Shown: positions 18,134-27,466, numbered from the stretch's first letter. The stretch is DNA of 48,981 nucleotides from Bradyrhizobium sp. STM 3809 (GCF_000239795.1 NZ_CAFJ01000802.1:1-48981); one strand, 5' to 3'. Program-made: numbers and translations. Notes: generated by a model not told the origin, from the letters alone.

Positions 18134-19057
18134 ATGTCAAAGCGCATCGCCAAGGCCGGCAACATCAAATACGCGCTCTCGGGAGACGAGGCGTTCATCG
18201 CCACCGTCGAGCCCGGCGAAATCTTCGTCGTCGAGTGCGCCATCAACGTCAATGACGGCACCATCCGCGCGCTCGGCCAGCAGCTGGTCGAAAGCGACGT
18301 GACGCTGCCCTACGTCAACGGCGCGACGGGTCCGATCGAGGTGCGCGGCGCCAAGGCCGGCGACATGCTGCGGCTCGACATTCTCGACATGGAGCTGGAC
18401 CGCCTCGGCTTCACCGCGCTGTGGCCGGGCATCGGCATGTTTCCCGACTGGGTCCGCCGCAAGGAGTTCGGCATCCAGACCCGCGTCGTCGCCGTCGAGA
18501 ATGGGCACGTGCTGTGGAACGAGCATCTGAAGCTGCCGGTGCGGCCGATGATTGGCGTCGCCGGCGTCGCGCCGGTGCATGGCGCCGTGCTGACCGTCGA
18601 CAACGGTCCGCATGGCGGCAATCTCGATGTGCAGGAGATCACGTCGGGTAATTCGGTGTTCTTCCGCGTCAACAAGGACGGCGCGCATCTCTTCCTCGGC
18701 GACTGCCATGCGATCCAGGGTGATGGCGAGGCCAACGGCATGGGCGCGATCGAGATCGCGGCGAACCTCACCGTCAAGGTCTCGCTCGGCAAGGCACCGG
18801 CGCGCCTGAACCATCCGCGGATCGAGACGCCGACGCATATCTGCACGCTCGGCTGTGCGCGCCCCCTGGAGGACGCGATGCGGATCGCGTTCGAGGAGAT
18901 GATCAACTGGCTGGAGGACGATTGGAAGATCCCGGCGCCCGAAGCCTACATGCTGCTCGGCCAGGTCGCGGAAGCGCGCTGCACCCAGGTGGTCAATCCG
19001 AAATACACCTACATCTGCAAGGTCAACAAGGCCCTGCTCGCCGGCTATCACGGCTGA
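18134..19057 (+). CDS. Acetamidase/formamidase family protein
   Basis: A 307-residue FmdA/AmdA-family amidohydrolase, expected to split formamide or acetamide into ammonia and the acid. Visible blocks: ANGATGPIEVRGAKAGDMLRL-type segment near 58-78, GVAPVHGAVLTVDNGPHGGN near 155-174, HLFLGDCHAIQGDGEANGMG near 192-211, typical of the zinc-dependent family. The ATG at 18134 is preferred over in-frame GTGs a few codons upstream. It lies directly after the ABC importer, which suggests uptake and hydrolysis of an amide as a nitrogen source. The exact substrate cannot be read from sequence. Confidence 0.88.
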   Translation: MSKRIAKAGNIKYALSGDEAFIATVEPGEIFVVECAINVNDGTIRALGQQLVESDVTLPYVNGATGPIEVRGAKAGDMLRLDILDMELDRLGFTALWPGIGMFPDWVRRKEFGIQTRVVAVENGHVLWNEHLKLPVRPMIGVAGVAPVHGAVLTVDNGPHGGNLDVQEITSGNSVFFRVNKDGAHLFLGDCHAIQGDGEANGMGAIEIAANLTVKVSLGKAPARLNHPRIETPTHICTLGCARPLEDAMRIAFEEMINWLEDDWKIPAPEAYMLLGQVAEARCTQVVNPKYTYICKVNKALLAGYHG

Positions 19058-19086
19058 CACAGCACACGAAAGACGAGGAGACGATT

Positions 19087-19842
19087 ATGGATCTGGGATT
19101 GACCGGAAAGAGCGTGCTGGTCACCGGCGGCAGCAAGGGCATTGGGCTCGCGATCGCCGAATTGTTCGCCGCCGAAGGCGCCAACGTCGCGATCTGCGCG
19201 CGTGATGCCGAGGCGGTCAGCAAGGTGGTGGCGAAGCTCGCGGCCAAGGGCGTGAAGGCGTGGGGGCAGGGCATCGACGTCGCCGATCCGGTGGCGCTGA
19301 AGGGGTGGGTCGACGGCGCGGCAAAGGAGCTCGGCGGCGTCGATTGCGTGGTCTGCAACGTCAGTGCGCTCGCTGTCGGCGACACGCCCGAGACCTGGGA
19401 GAAATCCTTCCGCACCGACATGATGCACACGGTGAACGCGATTGCGGCGGCCGTTCCCTATCTCGAGAAATCCAAATCGGCGTCGATCAGCATCATTTCC
19501 AGCGTGTCCGGCTTCGAGGTCGACTTCGCCGCCGGATCCTATGGCGCGATCAAGGGCGCCTTGATCCACTATGCCAAGGGACTGGCGCATCAGCTGGTGG
19601 GCAAGGGCATCCGCGTCAACGCGGTGTCGCCAGGGAACACCTATTTCGAAGGCGGCATCTGGCAGAATATCGAGAACGGATCGCCGGATCTGTTCAAGAT
19701 GGCGATGGGCCTCAACCCGACGGGACGCATGGGAACCGCCGAGGAGGTCGCCTATGGCGTGGTGATGCTCGCAAGCCCGCTCGCCAGCCGCATCTCGGGA
19801 ACCAACCTGATCATCGACGGAGCCTTGACGAAGGCGGTCTAG
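19087..19842 (+). CDS. SDR-family oxidoreductase
   Basis: A 251-residue classical short-chain dehydrogenase/reductase. The cofactor motif TGGSKGIG is at about residues 13-20, the catalytic serine in IISSVSGFEV, the YxxxK pair in SYGAIKGALI, and the C-terminal RVNAVSPGNTYFEGG / SRISGTNLIIDGALTKAV blocks are standard. It follows the amidase by 29 bp with a GAGGAGA ribosome site, so it probably belongs to the same operon. The substrate is unknown; the reaction is NAD(P)-dependent reduction or oxidation of an alcohol/ketone. Confidence 0.9.
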   Translation: MDLGLTGKSVLVTGGSKGIGLAIAELFAAEGANVAICARDAEAVSKVVAKLAAKGVKAWGQGIDVADPVALKGWVDGAAKELGGVDCVVCNVSALAVGDTPETWEKSFRTDMMHTVNAIAAAVPYLEKSKSASISIISSVSGFEVDFAAGSYGAIKGALIHYAKGLAHQLVGKGIRVNAVSPGNTYFEGGIWQNIENGSPDLFKMAMGLNPTGRMGTAEEVAYGVVMLASPLASRISGTNLIIDGALTKAV

Positions 19843-19960
19843 TCGTTGCACGCAAGCTAGGAAGCCATGCAGCACGAGAATGCTGCGCTGCGGCTCCCGT
19901 CCGACTCTCCCGGCGGCCTCACGAGTTGAGAGCGCTTGAGGCCGCAAGGGAGAACAAGGC

Positions 19961-21073
19961 ATGCAGGCGCTCGTGCAGCAGCTGTCCGCGCTGGTTCCCG
20001 ACTGGATGGTCGGGCCGGCTTTGATCATCGGCGCCATCCTCGGCGCGCTGCTCGTCTATAAGCTGCTCCGTGCGCTGGTGAAGCGGGCGATCGGGCCGCG
20101 CCAATCCATCCTGCTGCCGATCCTGCAACGGACGGCTGGCCCCGCGCGGCTGGCCCTCTGCCTGATCGCGGTGGCCCTGGTGTTGCCGCTGGCGCCGCTG
20201 AGCGAGGGCTGGCGGCGCGCGCTGGCGCATCTGTTCGTGGTGGCGACCATCGCCCTGGTCGGCTGGATCACCATCCGCATCGTCGACATGGTGTCGGCCC
20301 GCTACCTGCAGCGCTTTCGCGACGACATCACGGAGAATTTCCTCGCCCGCAAGCACGTCACCCAGGTTCGCGTCTTCAAGCGCGTGATCGACACGCTGAT
20401 CATCATCGTCGCCGTCTCGGCGGCGCTGATGACCTTCGACTCCGTCCGGCAATATGGCGTCAGCCTGTTCGCATCGGCCGGTGCTGCCGGTCTGATCGTC
20501 GGTCTCGCCGCGCGGCCATTGCTCAGCAACCTGATCGCCGGCGTGCAGATCGCCGTCACCCAGCCGATCCGGATCGAGGATGCCGTCATCATCGAGAACG
20601 AATGGGGCTGGGTCGAGGACATCGCCTCGACCTATGTCGTGATCCGGCTGTGGGACTGGCGCCGCATGGTGGTGCCGCTGTCCTACTTCATCGAGCGCCC
20701 GTTCCAGAACTGGACCCGCGATGCGGCGTCGCTGATCGGCTCGGTGGTGCTGCATGTCGACTACGCGGCCGACGTGCCCCGCATCCGCAAGCGGCTGGAG
20801 GAGGTGGCCAAGGAATCCAAGATCTGGGATGGGGCCGTGGTCAATCTGCAAGTCGTCGACACCAATGCGCGCACCATGGAGCTGCGCGCTCTGGTGAGCG
20901 CGCGCAACGCACCGCAGGCATGGGATCTGCGCTGCGAGGTGCGCGAGAAGCTGATCGCCTTCCTGCAGCGGGACATGCGCGAGGCCCTGCCGCGCGACCG
21001 TGCCGACATCTCGCCGCCGCTGTCGGTGTTCAATCCGCAATCCCCGCCGCATTTCGCGGCGGCGTCGAACTGA
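19961..21073 (+). CDS. MscS-family mechanosensitive channel protein
   Basis: A 370-residue small-conductance mechanosensitive channel homolog. Three to four membrane helices lie in the first 190 residues. The pore-lining helix is glycine/alanine-rich (SLFASAGAAGLIVGLAARPL, about 168-187), followed by the beta-domain (IAVTQPIRIEDAVIIENEWG, about 196-215, and STYVVIRLWDWRRMVVPLSY). It would release solutes on osmotic downshock. It is 118 bp after the SDR gene and convergent with the phosphonate trio, whose last stop is 2 bp away on the other strand. Confidence 0.92.
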   Translation: MQALVQQLSALVPDWMVGPALIIGAILGALLVYKLLRALVKRAIGPRQSILLPILQRTAGPARLALCLIAVALVLPLAPLSEGWRRALAHLFVVATIALVGWITIRIVDMVSARYLQRFRDDITENFLARKHVTQVRVFKRVIDTLIIIVAVSAALMTFDSVRQYGVSLFASAGAAGLIVGLAARPLLSNLIAGVQIAVTQPIRIEDAVIIENEWGWVEDIASTYVVIRLWDWRRMVVPLSYFIERPFQNWTRDAASLIGSVVLHVDYAADVPRIRKRLEEVAKESKIWDGAVVNLQVVDTNARTMELRALVSARNAPQAWDLRCEVREKLIAFLQRDMREALPRDRADISPPLSVFNPQSPPHFAAASN

Positions 21074-21074
21074 T

Positions 21075-21776
21075 CTAGCGCGCAGCGATCGGCCAGCTGC
21101 CAATGATGCTGAAGCGGCTGGTCGAGCCCGTCTGCCGGAACAGCGCGATGCGATCGACGGCGAGCGTGGCGAGATCGAGCGCGGCAAAACGGTCCTTGAG
21201 CATCGCGAGGATCGGCGTCCGCCGCTCGTCGGACAGCCGGCACGTCAGCGTCATGTGGAAGCGGAAATCTTCCATGACATAGGGATAGCCCCAGCGGTCG
21301 AGATGCTCGCGCTGGCGCGGCGTCAGCAGCTCCGGCTTGCGCCGGGCGCGGTCCTCCGCGCTCATCGGCGCCCGAAACGCCTCGAATGCCTCGACGCAGT
21401 CGGCGGCGAGTTGTTGCAGCGCCGGTGTTGCTTCGCGAGGGATCACCGCGATGAAGCCGCTGATCGCATCGACGACAGGACGGATGATCGGTATGGTCCT
21501 GGACCTCGCCGCAAAATCCACGCATGCGGCGGTCAGCTCGGCTTCGGTCCGTGCATCGTGCAGCGGAAACGGCGCCTTCAGGGTGGCATGGAAGCCGTAC
21601 TTCCGCGCGTCGGCCGTCAGCTCCGCCCAATCCGGCACCGCGTCGAGGACCGCGCTGGGAAAATCCCTTTCGGCCCCGGTTGAGGCATCATAGCCGAGCA
21701 GATCGGCACCGAAGGCGGCAAGCGCCGTCTCGGCTGCGGGCGCGTAGTAGATGGCGTAGCGTGGGAAGCCGCCCAT
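21075..21776 (-). CDS. DUF1045 phosphonate-metabolism protein, 2H phosphoesterase-like
   Basis: A 233-residue protein of the DUF1045 family found in phosphonate operons. Two HxT motifs typical of the 2H phosphoesterase superfamily are visible: KYGFHATLKAPF near residues 59-70 and FRFHMTLTCRL near 177-187. Such enzymes open cyclic phosphodiesters or hydrolyse related esters. Because the C-P lyase product is a ribosyl 1,2-cyclic phosphate and no phnP is in the window, this protein is a candidate for that ring-opening step (inference). The ATG at 21776 is 5 bp after the phnM2 stop, giving an operon with phnM2 and the hexapeptide transferase. Confidence 0.85.
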   Translation of the reverse strand: MGGFPRYAIYYAPAAETALAAFGADLLGYDASTGAERDFPSAVLDAVPDWAELTADARKYGFHATLKAPFPLHDARTEAELTAACVDFAARSRTIPIIRPVVDAISGFIAVIPREATPALQQLAADCVEAFEAFRAPMSAEDRARRKPELLTPRQREHLDRWGYPYVMEDFRFHMTLTCRLSDERRTPILAMLKDRFAALDLATLAVDRIALFRQTGSTSRFSIIGSWPIAAR

Positions 21777-21781
21777 CACGA

Positions 21782-22969
21782 TCACTCCGCCGCAGCCGCG
21801 CGCGGCGCGGTCCTGGTGCCGAGACGGTCCGACTCGGTGAGGCAGACGAGGCGGCCAGCGGCGATCACGGCGACGATCCGTGGACGCAGCGGCAGGCTGT
21901 CGTCGACCAGGATGATGTCGGCACGATGCCCGGGTGCGAGCGCGCCGCGGTCGGACAGGCCGGCGGCCTGTGCGGGGCCGGCCGAGATCAAGCTCCAGGC
22001 GCGGGCCAGCGGCAGAATGCCGTCGGCTGCGAGGCGATAGGCGGCCAGCAGCGGAGCGGGATAATAATAGTCGGACGCCAGCACCGAGCACAGGCCCTTG
22101 GCGATCATGTCGCTCGCCTTGGTCCAACCGGTATGGCTGCCGCCGCGCACCACATTGGGAGCGCCGAACACGATCGCGTCGCCACCAGCCGCGGCCTCGC
22201 GCGCGGTCTCCTCGTTGACCGGAAACTCGGCGATCGAGACGCCCTGTGCGCGAAACGCACGGCGCATCTCCGGACTTTCGTCGTCGTGCGACAGCATGCG
22301 GATGCCGGCCTGCCGCGCGGTCTCGGCCAGCCGGGCGATCGACGAAGGCACCGCATCGCCGCGGGACACGATGCGGGCGACGAGGCGATCGAACTCGTCG
22401 CCGGACAGCCCGGTGCGATCGACCATGCGCTGGCGCTTGTGCGGCTTGTCGAGGCTTGCGACCGTCGAATCCATGTGGTCGTTGAAGGCGAACAGATCGA
22501 TACGCCGCGCGGCGAGCAGCTGACGGATTTCGTCCTCGTCGTCGAGATTGTAGGTCTCGTGGCGCAGATGGAAGCGGGTGTCGGCGGCCAGCCGGGGGCG
22601 CAAGCCTTCGATCGCCTCCAGCAGCTGGCGCGCGTTGCCGGCGCTGCGCAGGCCGGGCTCCCATGACCATGTGGTGGCATGGAACACGGTGGTGATGCCA
22701 TTGCTGACGGCCTGGCGGTCGCTGTCGACGAGCGCGATGTCGATCGGGAAATCGACGCCGGCGCGCGGCATCATCTGCCGCTCGAACGCGTCGCCATGGA
22801 TGTCGACGATCCCGGGCAGTACCGTGAGGCCGGATGCATCGAGAGACAGCGCGGCGACTGCCGCCGTGGCATCGAGCTGGTCGATGACGCCGTCGACAAC
22901 GGTCAGGGAGGTGTCAACGAGGTCCGAGCCGATCAGGCAGCGGCCGGAGGAGATGGAGATGTCGATCAT
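21782..22969 (-). CDS. phnM: PhnM-family diphosphatase, second copy
   Basis: A 395-residue amidohydrolase-fold protein of the PhnM family (alpha-D-ribose 1-methylphosphonate 5-triphosphate diphosphatase). The metal site begins [19 protein letters not shown] (near residues 53-71), followed by [39 protein letters not shown] and [13 protein letters not shown]. It differs clearly from the other copy at 37651-38808, which has ELHTDHLEAHFVPRP at the same place, so the two are old paralogs rather than a recent duplication. Its start overlaps the hexapeptide gene by ATGA. Whether it acts on the same intermediate is not known. Confidence 0.9.
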   Translation of the reverse strand: MIDISISSGRCLIGSDLVDTSLTVVDGVIDQLDATAAVAALSLDASGLTVLPGIVDIHGDAFERQMMPRAGVDFPIDIALVDSDRQAVSNGITTVFHATTWSWEPGLRSAGNARQLLEAIEGLRPRLAADTRFHLRHETYNLDDEDEIRQLLAARRIDLFAFNDHMDSTVASLDKPHKRQRMVDRTGLSGDEFDRLVARIVSRGDAVPSSIARLAETARQAGIRMLSHDDESPEMRRAFRAQGVSIAEFPVNEETAREAAAGGDAIVFGAPNVVRGGSHTGWTKASDMIAKGLCSVLASDYYYPAPLLAAYRLAADGILPLARAWSLISAGPAQAAGLSDRGALAPGHRADIILVDDSLPLRPRIVAVIAAGRLVCLTESDRLGTRTAPRAAAAE

Positions 22970-23628
22970 TGCGCGGCACTCTGCCGCACTTGGCGTCCGT
23001 CGTCGAGTGCCGCTTCGTACTTGTTCAGGAAGGTACCGATCTCGAGCTGCCGGAAGTCGGGCAGGGCTGCGCGGAGCGCGTCATGGCTCCAATCCCACCA
23101 CGCGAGGAGCATGAGCCGCTGCTCGATCTCGATCGGAAAGCGGCGCTTGACGATGCGGGCGGGATTGCCGGCGACGATGGTGTAGGCCGGCACGTCCTTG
23201 GTGACGATGGCCCCTGCGGCGACCACCGCCCCGGTGCCGATGGTGCGTCCCGGCAGCACGATGGCGCCGTGGCCGATCCACACGTCATGACCGATGTCCA
23301 CGTGATGCTGCCTGCGCCACGCGAAGAACTCGGCATCGTCGGCTTCGCCGGGGAAATAGGCGCTCGCCCGATAGGTGAAGTGAGCCTGGGTCGCGCGATG
23401 CATCGGGTGATTGCCCGGATTGATCCGGGTCATGGCCGCGATCGAGCAGAACTTGCCGATCGTCGTGTAGGTGATCTGCGCATCATTGACGACGTAGGAG
23501 TAGTCGCCCATCGTCACCTCGTGGAGGATGGTGCGCGCACCGACTTCGGTGTAGGCGCCGAGGTGCACCTCATGGAGCTTGGCACTGGGATCGACGGTGG
23601 GATCGATCGAAAGCGATTTTCCGGCCAT
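22966..23628 (-). CDS. Phosphonate-metabolism hexapeptide-repeat transferase
   Basis: A 220-residue left-handed beta-helix protein of the phosphonate-operon transferase family (DapH/xenobiotic acetyltransferase-like). Hexapeptide repeats run through residues about 15-150, with the acetyltransferase loop [16 protein letters not shown] and the C-terminal turn [47 protein letters not shown]. Acetyl-CoA-dependent acetylation of an aminophosphonate or related compound is plausible but unproven. First gene of the leftward trio, behind a triple PHO-box-like array. Confidence 0.88.
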   Translation of the reverse strand: MAGKSLSIDPTVDPSAKLHEVHLGAYTEVGARTILHEVTMGDYSYVVNDAQITYTTIGKFCSIAAMTRINPGNHPMHRATQAHFTYRASAYFPGEADDAEFFAWRRQHHVDIGHDVWIGHGAIVLPGRTIGTGAVVAAGAIVTKDVPAYTIVAGNPARIVKRRFPIEIEQRLMLLAWWDWSHDALRAALPDFRQLEIGTFLNKYEAALDDGRQVRQSAAQ

Positions 23629-23692
23629 ATCTTTCCCTATTCTCTTCTTTCTCTATTCTCTTGCAACGACAGAAACCTGTAGGCGGCCCATC

Positions 23693-23721
23693 GTGACGTT
23701 TGCGTGACATCTGCATGACGG
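23693..23721 (-). promoter_or_regulatory. PHO-box array (three half-sites), leftward
   Basis: Read leftward: CCGTCAT-N4-ATGTCAC-N4-ACGTCAC, three repeats at exact 11-bp period, as in PhoB boxes (CTGTCAT-N4-CTGTCAT). It lies 65 bp upstream of the hexapeptide transferase start. Confidence 0.72.
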
Positions 23722-23761
23722 CACGGCCGCCGGTGTGGATGAGGAGGCAGGCGTCAGCGGG

Positions 23762-23779
23762 CTGTCACATAACTGTTGA
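23762..23779 (+). promoter_or_regulatory. PHO box of phnCDE1E2
   Basis: CTGTCAC-ATAA-CTGTTGA, two direct repeats at 11-bp period with an AT-rich spacer, a near match to the PhoB consensus. It ends 46 bp before the phnC start. Confidence 0.82.
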
Positions 23780-23825
23780 AACCAGACGCTAGCGGTAGGG
23801 CAAAGCGAGGCGTCTGGAGAAGTCC

Positions 23826-24632
23826 ATGCTGGTGGTCAATGGTCTGACGTGCCGTTTCGGCGCGAAAGCCGCGGTCGACAATGCGTCCTTTTCGGTGGCG
23901 CCCGGCAGCTTTGTCGGCGTCATCGGACGGTCGGGAGCCGGAAAGTCGACCCTGCTGCGCTCCATCAACCGGCTCAGTCCGATCAGCTCGGGGCAAGTTC
24001 GCTTCGGGGATCTCGATGTCACCGCGCTGCGCGGCCGCGAGTTGCGAAAGTGGCGCGCCCGCTCGGCGATGATCTTCCAACAGTTCAATCTGGTCGGCCG
24101 GCTCGACGTTCTCACCAACGTGCTGATGGGCCGGTTGGCGGACGTGCCGTCCTGGCGCTCGCTCGCGCAGCTCTGGCCTGCGGAGGATGTCGCGATGGCG
24201 CTGTCCGCGCTCGAGCAGTTCGACATGGCGTCGCTGGCCGCGCAACGGGCCGACCAGCTGTCCGGCGGACAGCAGCAGCGTGTCGCGATCGCCCGCGCCC
24301 TCGTGCAGAACCCCGAGATCATCCTCGCCGACGAGCCGATCGCCTCGCTCGATCCGCGCAATACCAAGATCGTGATGGATGCGCTGCTGCGCATCAATAA
24401 GCATTTTGGCATCACGGTGATCTGCAATCTGCATTCGCTTGATCTGGCGCGCAGCTATTGCGATCGCCTGATCGGCATGGCCCAAGGGCGGGTCGTGTTC
24501 GACGATCTGCCGGCGGCGCTGACCGCCCAGATCGCGCGCGAGCTTTATGATCTTGAGGCCGACGAAGTCATGGACATGCATCCGGCACCGGCCCCGCCGG
24601 TCCCTGCCATCGGCGAAGCCGCCGTGGCCTGA
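23826..24632 (+). CDS. phnC: PhnC, phosphonate ABC importer ATPase
   Basis: A 268-residue ABC ATPase: Walker [10 protein letters not shown] near residues 36-44, Q-loop [19 protein letters not shown], which is characteristic of PhnC, signature [13 protein letters not shown], Walker [13 protein letters not shown] and [11 protein letters not shown] switch. It drives PhnCDE uptake of phosphonates or phosphate esters. First gene of phnC-phnD-phnE1-phnE2, behind a PHO box, so likely induced by phosphate starvation. Confidence 0.95.
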   Translation: MLVVNGLTCRFGAKAAVDNASFSVAPGSFVGVIGRSGAGKSTLLRSINRLSPISSGQVRFGDLDVTALRGRELRKWRARSAMIFQQFNLVGRLDVLTNVLMGRLADVPSWRSLAQLWPAEDVAMALSALEQFDMASLAAQRADQLSGGQQQRVAIARALVQNPEIILADEPIASLDPRNTKIVMDALLRINKHFGITVICNLHSLDLARSYCDRLIGMAQGRVVFDDLPAALTAQIARELYDLEADEVMDMHPAPAPPVPAIGEAAVA

Positions 24633-24707
24633 CACCGGGTTTCTGCCGTCTCGGCCCTCGCATCGCGGGCGCGAGACTTGTTACTTACTGCAACAAGAGG
24701 GAATGTT

Positions 24708-25640
24708 ATGATCAATCGTCGCATCGTTCTGGCGGGCGTCGCTGCGCTGGCTTTCACGGCACAGGCGTCGGCCGAGGATTGGAAGACGAAGGTTCCTGAA
24801 CTGACCTTCGCTGTGGTCCCGGCGGAGAATGCCTCGGGCGTGACCGAGCGCTGGACGCCGTTCGTCAACTACCTGTCTAAGGAACTGGGCGTGAAGGTCA
24901 CGCTCCGCATCGCCAACGACTACGCCGCGGTCATCGAAGGCCAGCGCGCCGGCAACATCCACATCGCGAGCTACGGCTCGGCCTCGTTCGCCCGCGCCCG
25001 GCTGACCGGCGTCAAGACCGAAGCCTTCGCCAACGACATCAACTCCGACGGCAGCACCGGCTATTACTCGGTGTTCTTCGTCAAGGCCAGCAGCCCCTAC
25101 AAGAAGGTCGAGGATCTCAAGGGCAAGAATCTCGGCCTGGTCGATCCGAACTCGACCTCCGGCAACAACGTGCCGCGCTTCGAGCTGAACAAGATGGGGA
25201 TCACCGACGCGGAAGCCTATTTCGGCAAGGTGGTGTTCACCGGCAGCCATGAAAACGCGGTTCTCGCGCTGAGCCAGGGCACCGTCGACGTTGCCGCCAA
25301 CCAGTGGACCAGCGATAACGACTCGACGCTGGCGCAGATGCTGACCAAGGGCATGCTGAAGAACGCCGACGGCTCGCCGATGAAGAAGGATGACTTCCGC
25401 ATCATCCACAAGTCGGCGCCGATCATCAACGGCCCCTATGCCTACAACGCCGATCTGCCCGAGGACGCCAAGCAGGCAATCGCCAAGGCCTTCTTCGACG
25501 CGCCGACCAAGGACAAGGCGGCGTTTGACCGTCTCTCCGATGGCCAGAAGAAGGGCTTCCATCCGGCCACGACCAAGGACTGGGACGGCACGATCGACCT
25601 GATCAAGTTCGTCGACAGCCTGCGCAAGAAGGCGTCCTGA
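24708..25640 (+). CDS. phnD: PhnD, phosphonate-binding periplasmic protein
   Basis: A 310-residue periplasmic binding protein. A Sec signal is seen at residues 1-22 (MINRRIVLAGVAALAFTAQA, cleavage near ASA-ED). The mature protein has FAVVPAENASGVTERWTPF, SYGSASFARARLTGVKTEAF and DPNSTSGNNVPRFEL, typical of PhnD. The ATG at 24708 is in frame with the signal; the frame extends 10 codons upstream without support. It captures phosphonate for PhnE1/PhnE2. Confidence 0.95.
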   Translation: MINRRIVLAGVAALAFTAQASAEDWKTKVPELTFAVVPAENASGVTERWTPFVNYLSKELGVKVTLRIANDYAAVIEGQRAGNIHIASYGSASFARARLTGVKTEAFANDINSDGSTGYYSVFFVKASSPYKKVEDLKGKNLGLVDPNSTSGNNVPRFELNKMGITDAEAYFGKVVFTGSHENAVLALSQGTVDVAANQWTSDNDSTLAQMLTKGMLKNADGSPMKKDDFRIIHKSAPIINGPYAYNADLPEDAKQAIAKAFFDAPTKDKAAFDRLSDGQKKGFHPATTKDWDGTIDLIKFVDSLRKKAS

Positions 25641-25736
25641 TCGACGTCCTATCGAAGCAAGAGTCGGGTCGGGCATGACCCGGCTCTTGCCTTGACCAGC
25701 GCCCGATCTTTTCAGAACGAGAGCAGCACGCATCCG

Positions 25737-26621
25737 ATGGCGGTCGCCGTTTCGATCCTGCCGAGCCAGCAGCTTGAGGCTTTGAGCGACGCGTATCATC
25801 GGGCCGTCGCCCGCCGCCGCCTGCGGCTGGCGCTGTCGGCACTGGTGTTTCTGGCCGTACTGCTGGCGGCCGCGGTCGGCGCGGAAGTCAATCTGCGAAC
25901 CTTCTTCACCTATTTCGGCAACTTCGTCAGCTATTTCGACCGCATCTTCACGCTCGATGACGGTCATCGCGTCTGGACCAACGTCCCCGAATGGTTCTGG
26001 GGTCTCAAGAAGTGGGCAAAGCTGCTCGGTGAGACGCTGCTGATCAGCTATGTCGGCACGCTCGCCGGCATGCTGGTTGCGTTCTGTCTCAACTTCCTCG
26101 CAGCAGAGAACACCTCGCCCGCGCCCTGGGTCCGCTTCACGGTGCGCCGGGTGCTCGAATTCGCGCGCACCGTTCCCGGCATCGTGTTCGCGCTGATCTT
26201 CGTCATCGCCTTCGGCCTCGGGCCCGTCGCCGGCGTGCTCGCGATCGCGGTCCATTCCAGCGGCGCTCTCGGCAAGCTGTTTTCCGAAGTGGTCGAAAAT
26301 GCCGACATGAAGCCGGTCGAAGGCGTCCGGGCCACCGGCGCGAGCTGGCTGTCCTGCATGCGCTTCGCCGTGCTGCCGCAGGTGATCGCCGGCTTCTCGA
26401 GCTACACGCTGCTGCGCTTCGAGATCAATGTGCGCGAGGCCTCCGTCATGGGCTTCGTCGGAGCTGGCGGCATCGGCCAGGAACTCGTGGTCGCGATCCG
26501 CAAGTTCTATTATTCGGATGTCAGTGCCATTCTGGTCATGATCGTGGTCACGGTGTTCCTGATCGATATCGGCACCGGCTGGCTGCGTGGACGCTTGTTC
26601 GGCGCGGAGGCGCCGACATGA
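25737..26621 (+). CDS. phnE: PhnE, phosphonate ABC importer permease (first)
   Basis: A 294-residue permease with about six membrane helices. The EAA loop is visible as EGVRATGASWLSCMRFAVLP (near residues 198-217) and the family tail GFVGAGGIGQELVVAIRKFY follows. It starts at ATG 25737; ribosome-site support is modest, and the reading frame is open 15 codons further up. It pairs with the second PhnE, with which it overlaps by ATGA. Confidence 0.93.
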   Translation: MAVAVSILPSQQLEALSDAYHRAVARRRLRLALSALVFLAVLLAAAVGAEVNLRTFFTYFGNFVSYFDRIFTLDDGHRVWTNVPEWFWGLKKWAKLLGETLLISYVGTLAGMLVAFCLNFLAAENTSPAPWVRFTVRRVLEFARTVPGIVFALIFVIAFGLGPVAGVLAIAVHSSGALGKLFSEVVENADMKPVEGVRATGASWLSCMRFAVLPQVIAGFSSYTLLRFEINVREASVMGFVGAGGIGQELVVAIRKFYYSDVSAILVMIVVTVFLIDIGTGWLRGRLFGAEAPT

Positions 26622-27466
26622 GCCTCCCGGAGACGCCCGACCAGGCGCAGCTGCGCGAACGCTACCCGCACATCTTCAACCGGCCGATGTCGGCGCGGCT
26701 CGCGACGCCCGTTGTCCTGCTGCTCGCGCTCGCGGTGTTCGTCTTCGGCCTCGTCGATCTGGATTTCTCGCCGTCGCGCATCCTGGCGGGACTCAGCCAG
26801 CTCGGCTGGATCGCACGCCTGATGCTGCCGCCCGACCCGGGCTCCTCGCTGCCGGTCTATCTCAAGGCGCTCGGCGAGACGCTGTCGATCGCGGTGCTCG
26901 GCACTACGCTCGCGGCCTGTGCCGCGTTTCCGGTGAGCCTGCTCGCGGCACGCAACGTCATTCCGTCGGCGATCTTCCGGTTTCCAGTGCGGCGGCTGTT
27001 CGACACGATCCGCGGCGTCGACACGCTGATCTGGGCGCTGGTCTGGATCAATGTCGTCGGGCTCGGCCCCTTTGCCGGCGTGCTCGCGATCGCGGTCTCG
27101 GACTTCGGCGCGCTCGGCAAGCTGTTCTCGGAGGCGATGGAGAGCGCCGACCGCAAGCAGGTCGAGGGCGTGCGCGCCGCCGGCGGCAACGCGCTGCATG
27201 AGATCCGCTTCGGCCTACTGCCGCAGGTGCTTCCGGTCATCGCGGGGCAGGTGCTGTACTTCATCGAGTCCAACACCCGTTCGGCGACCATCATCGGCAT
27301 CGTTGGTGCCGGCGGCATCGGCCTGCAGCTCGCCGAACAGATTCGCGTGCTGGAATGGCAGAAGGTGTCGTTCCTGATCCTGATGATCCTGGTGGCGGTG
27401 GCCGCGATCGACTGGATCTCGAACAGGCTGCGCTTCGCCATCATCGGTCGTCGCGCCGTCGCCTGA
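26618..27466 (+). CDS. phnE: PhnE, phosphonate ABC importer permease (second)
   Basis: A 282-residue permease, paralogous to the gene just upstream: the same EAA loop (EGVRAAGGNALHEIRFGLLP) and tail (GIVGAGGIGLQLAEQIRVLE). Two different PhnE subunits are common in phosphonate importers and would form a heterodimeric channel. Overlap with the first phnE is 4 bp. A 7-bp inverted repeat with an 8-nt spacer (27490-27511) follows the stop and may slow transcription. Confidence 0.93.
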   Translation: MSLPETPDQAQLRERYPHIFNRPMSARLATPVVLLLALAVFVFGLVDLDFSPSRILAGLSQLGWIARLMLPPDPGSSLPVYLKALGETLSIAVLGTTLAACAAFPVSLLAARNVIPSAIFRFPVRRLFDTIRGVDTLIWALVWINVVGLGPFAGVLAIAVSDFGALGKLFSEAMESADRKQVEGVRAAGGNALHEIRFGLLPQVLPVIAGQVLYFIESNTRSATIIGIVGAGGIGLQLAEQIRVLEWQKVSFLILMILVAVAAIDWISNRLRFAIIGRRAVA

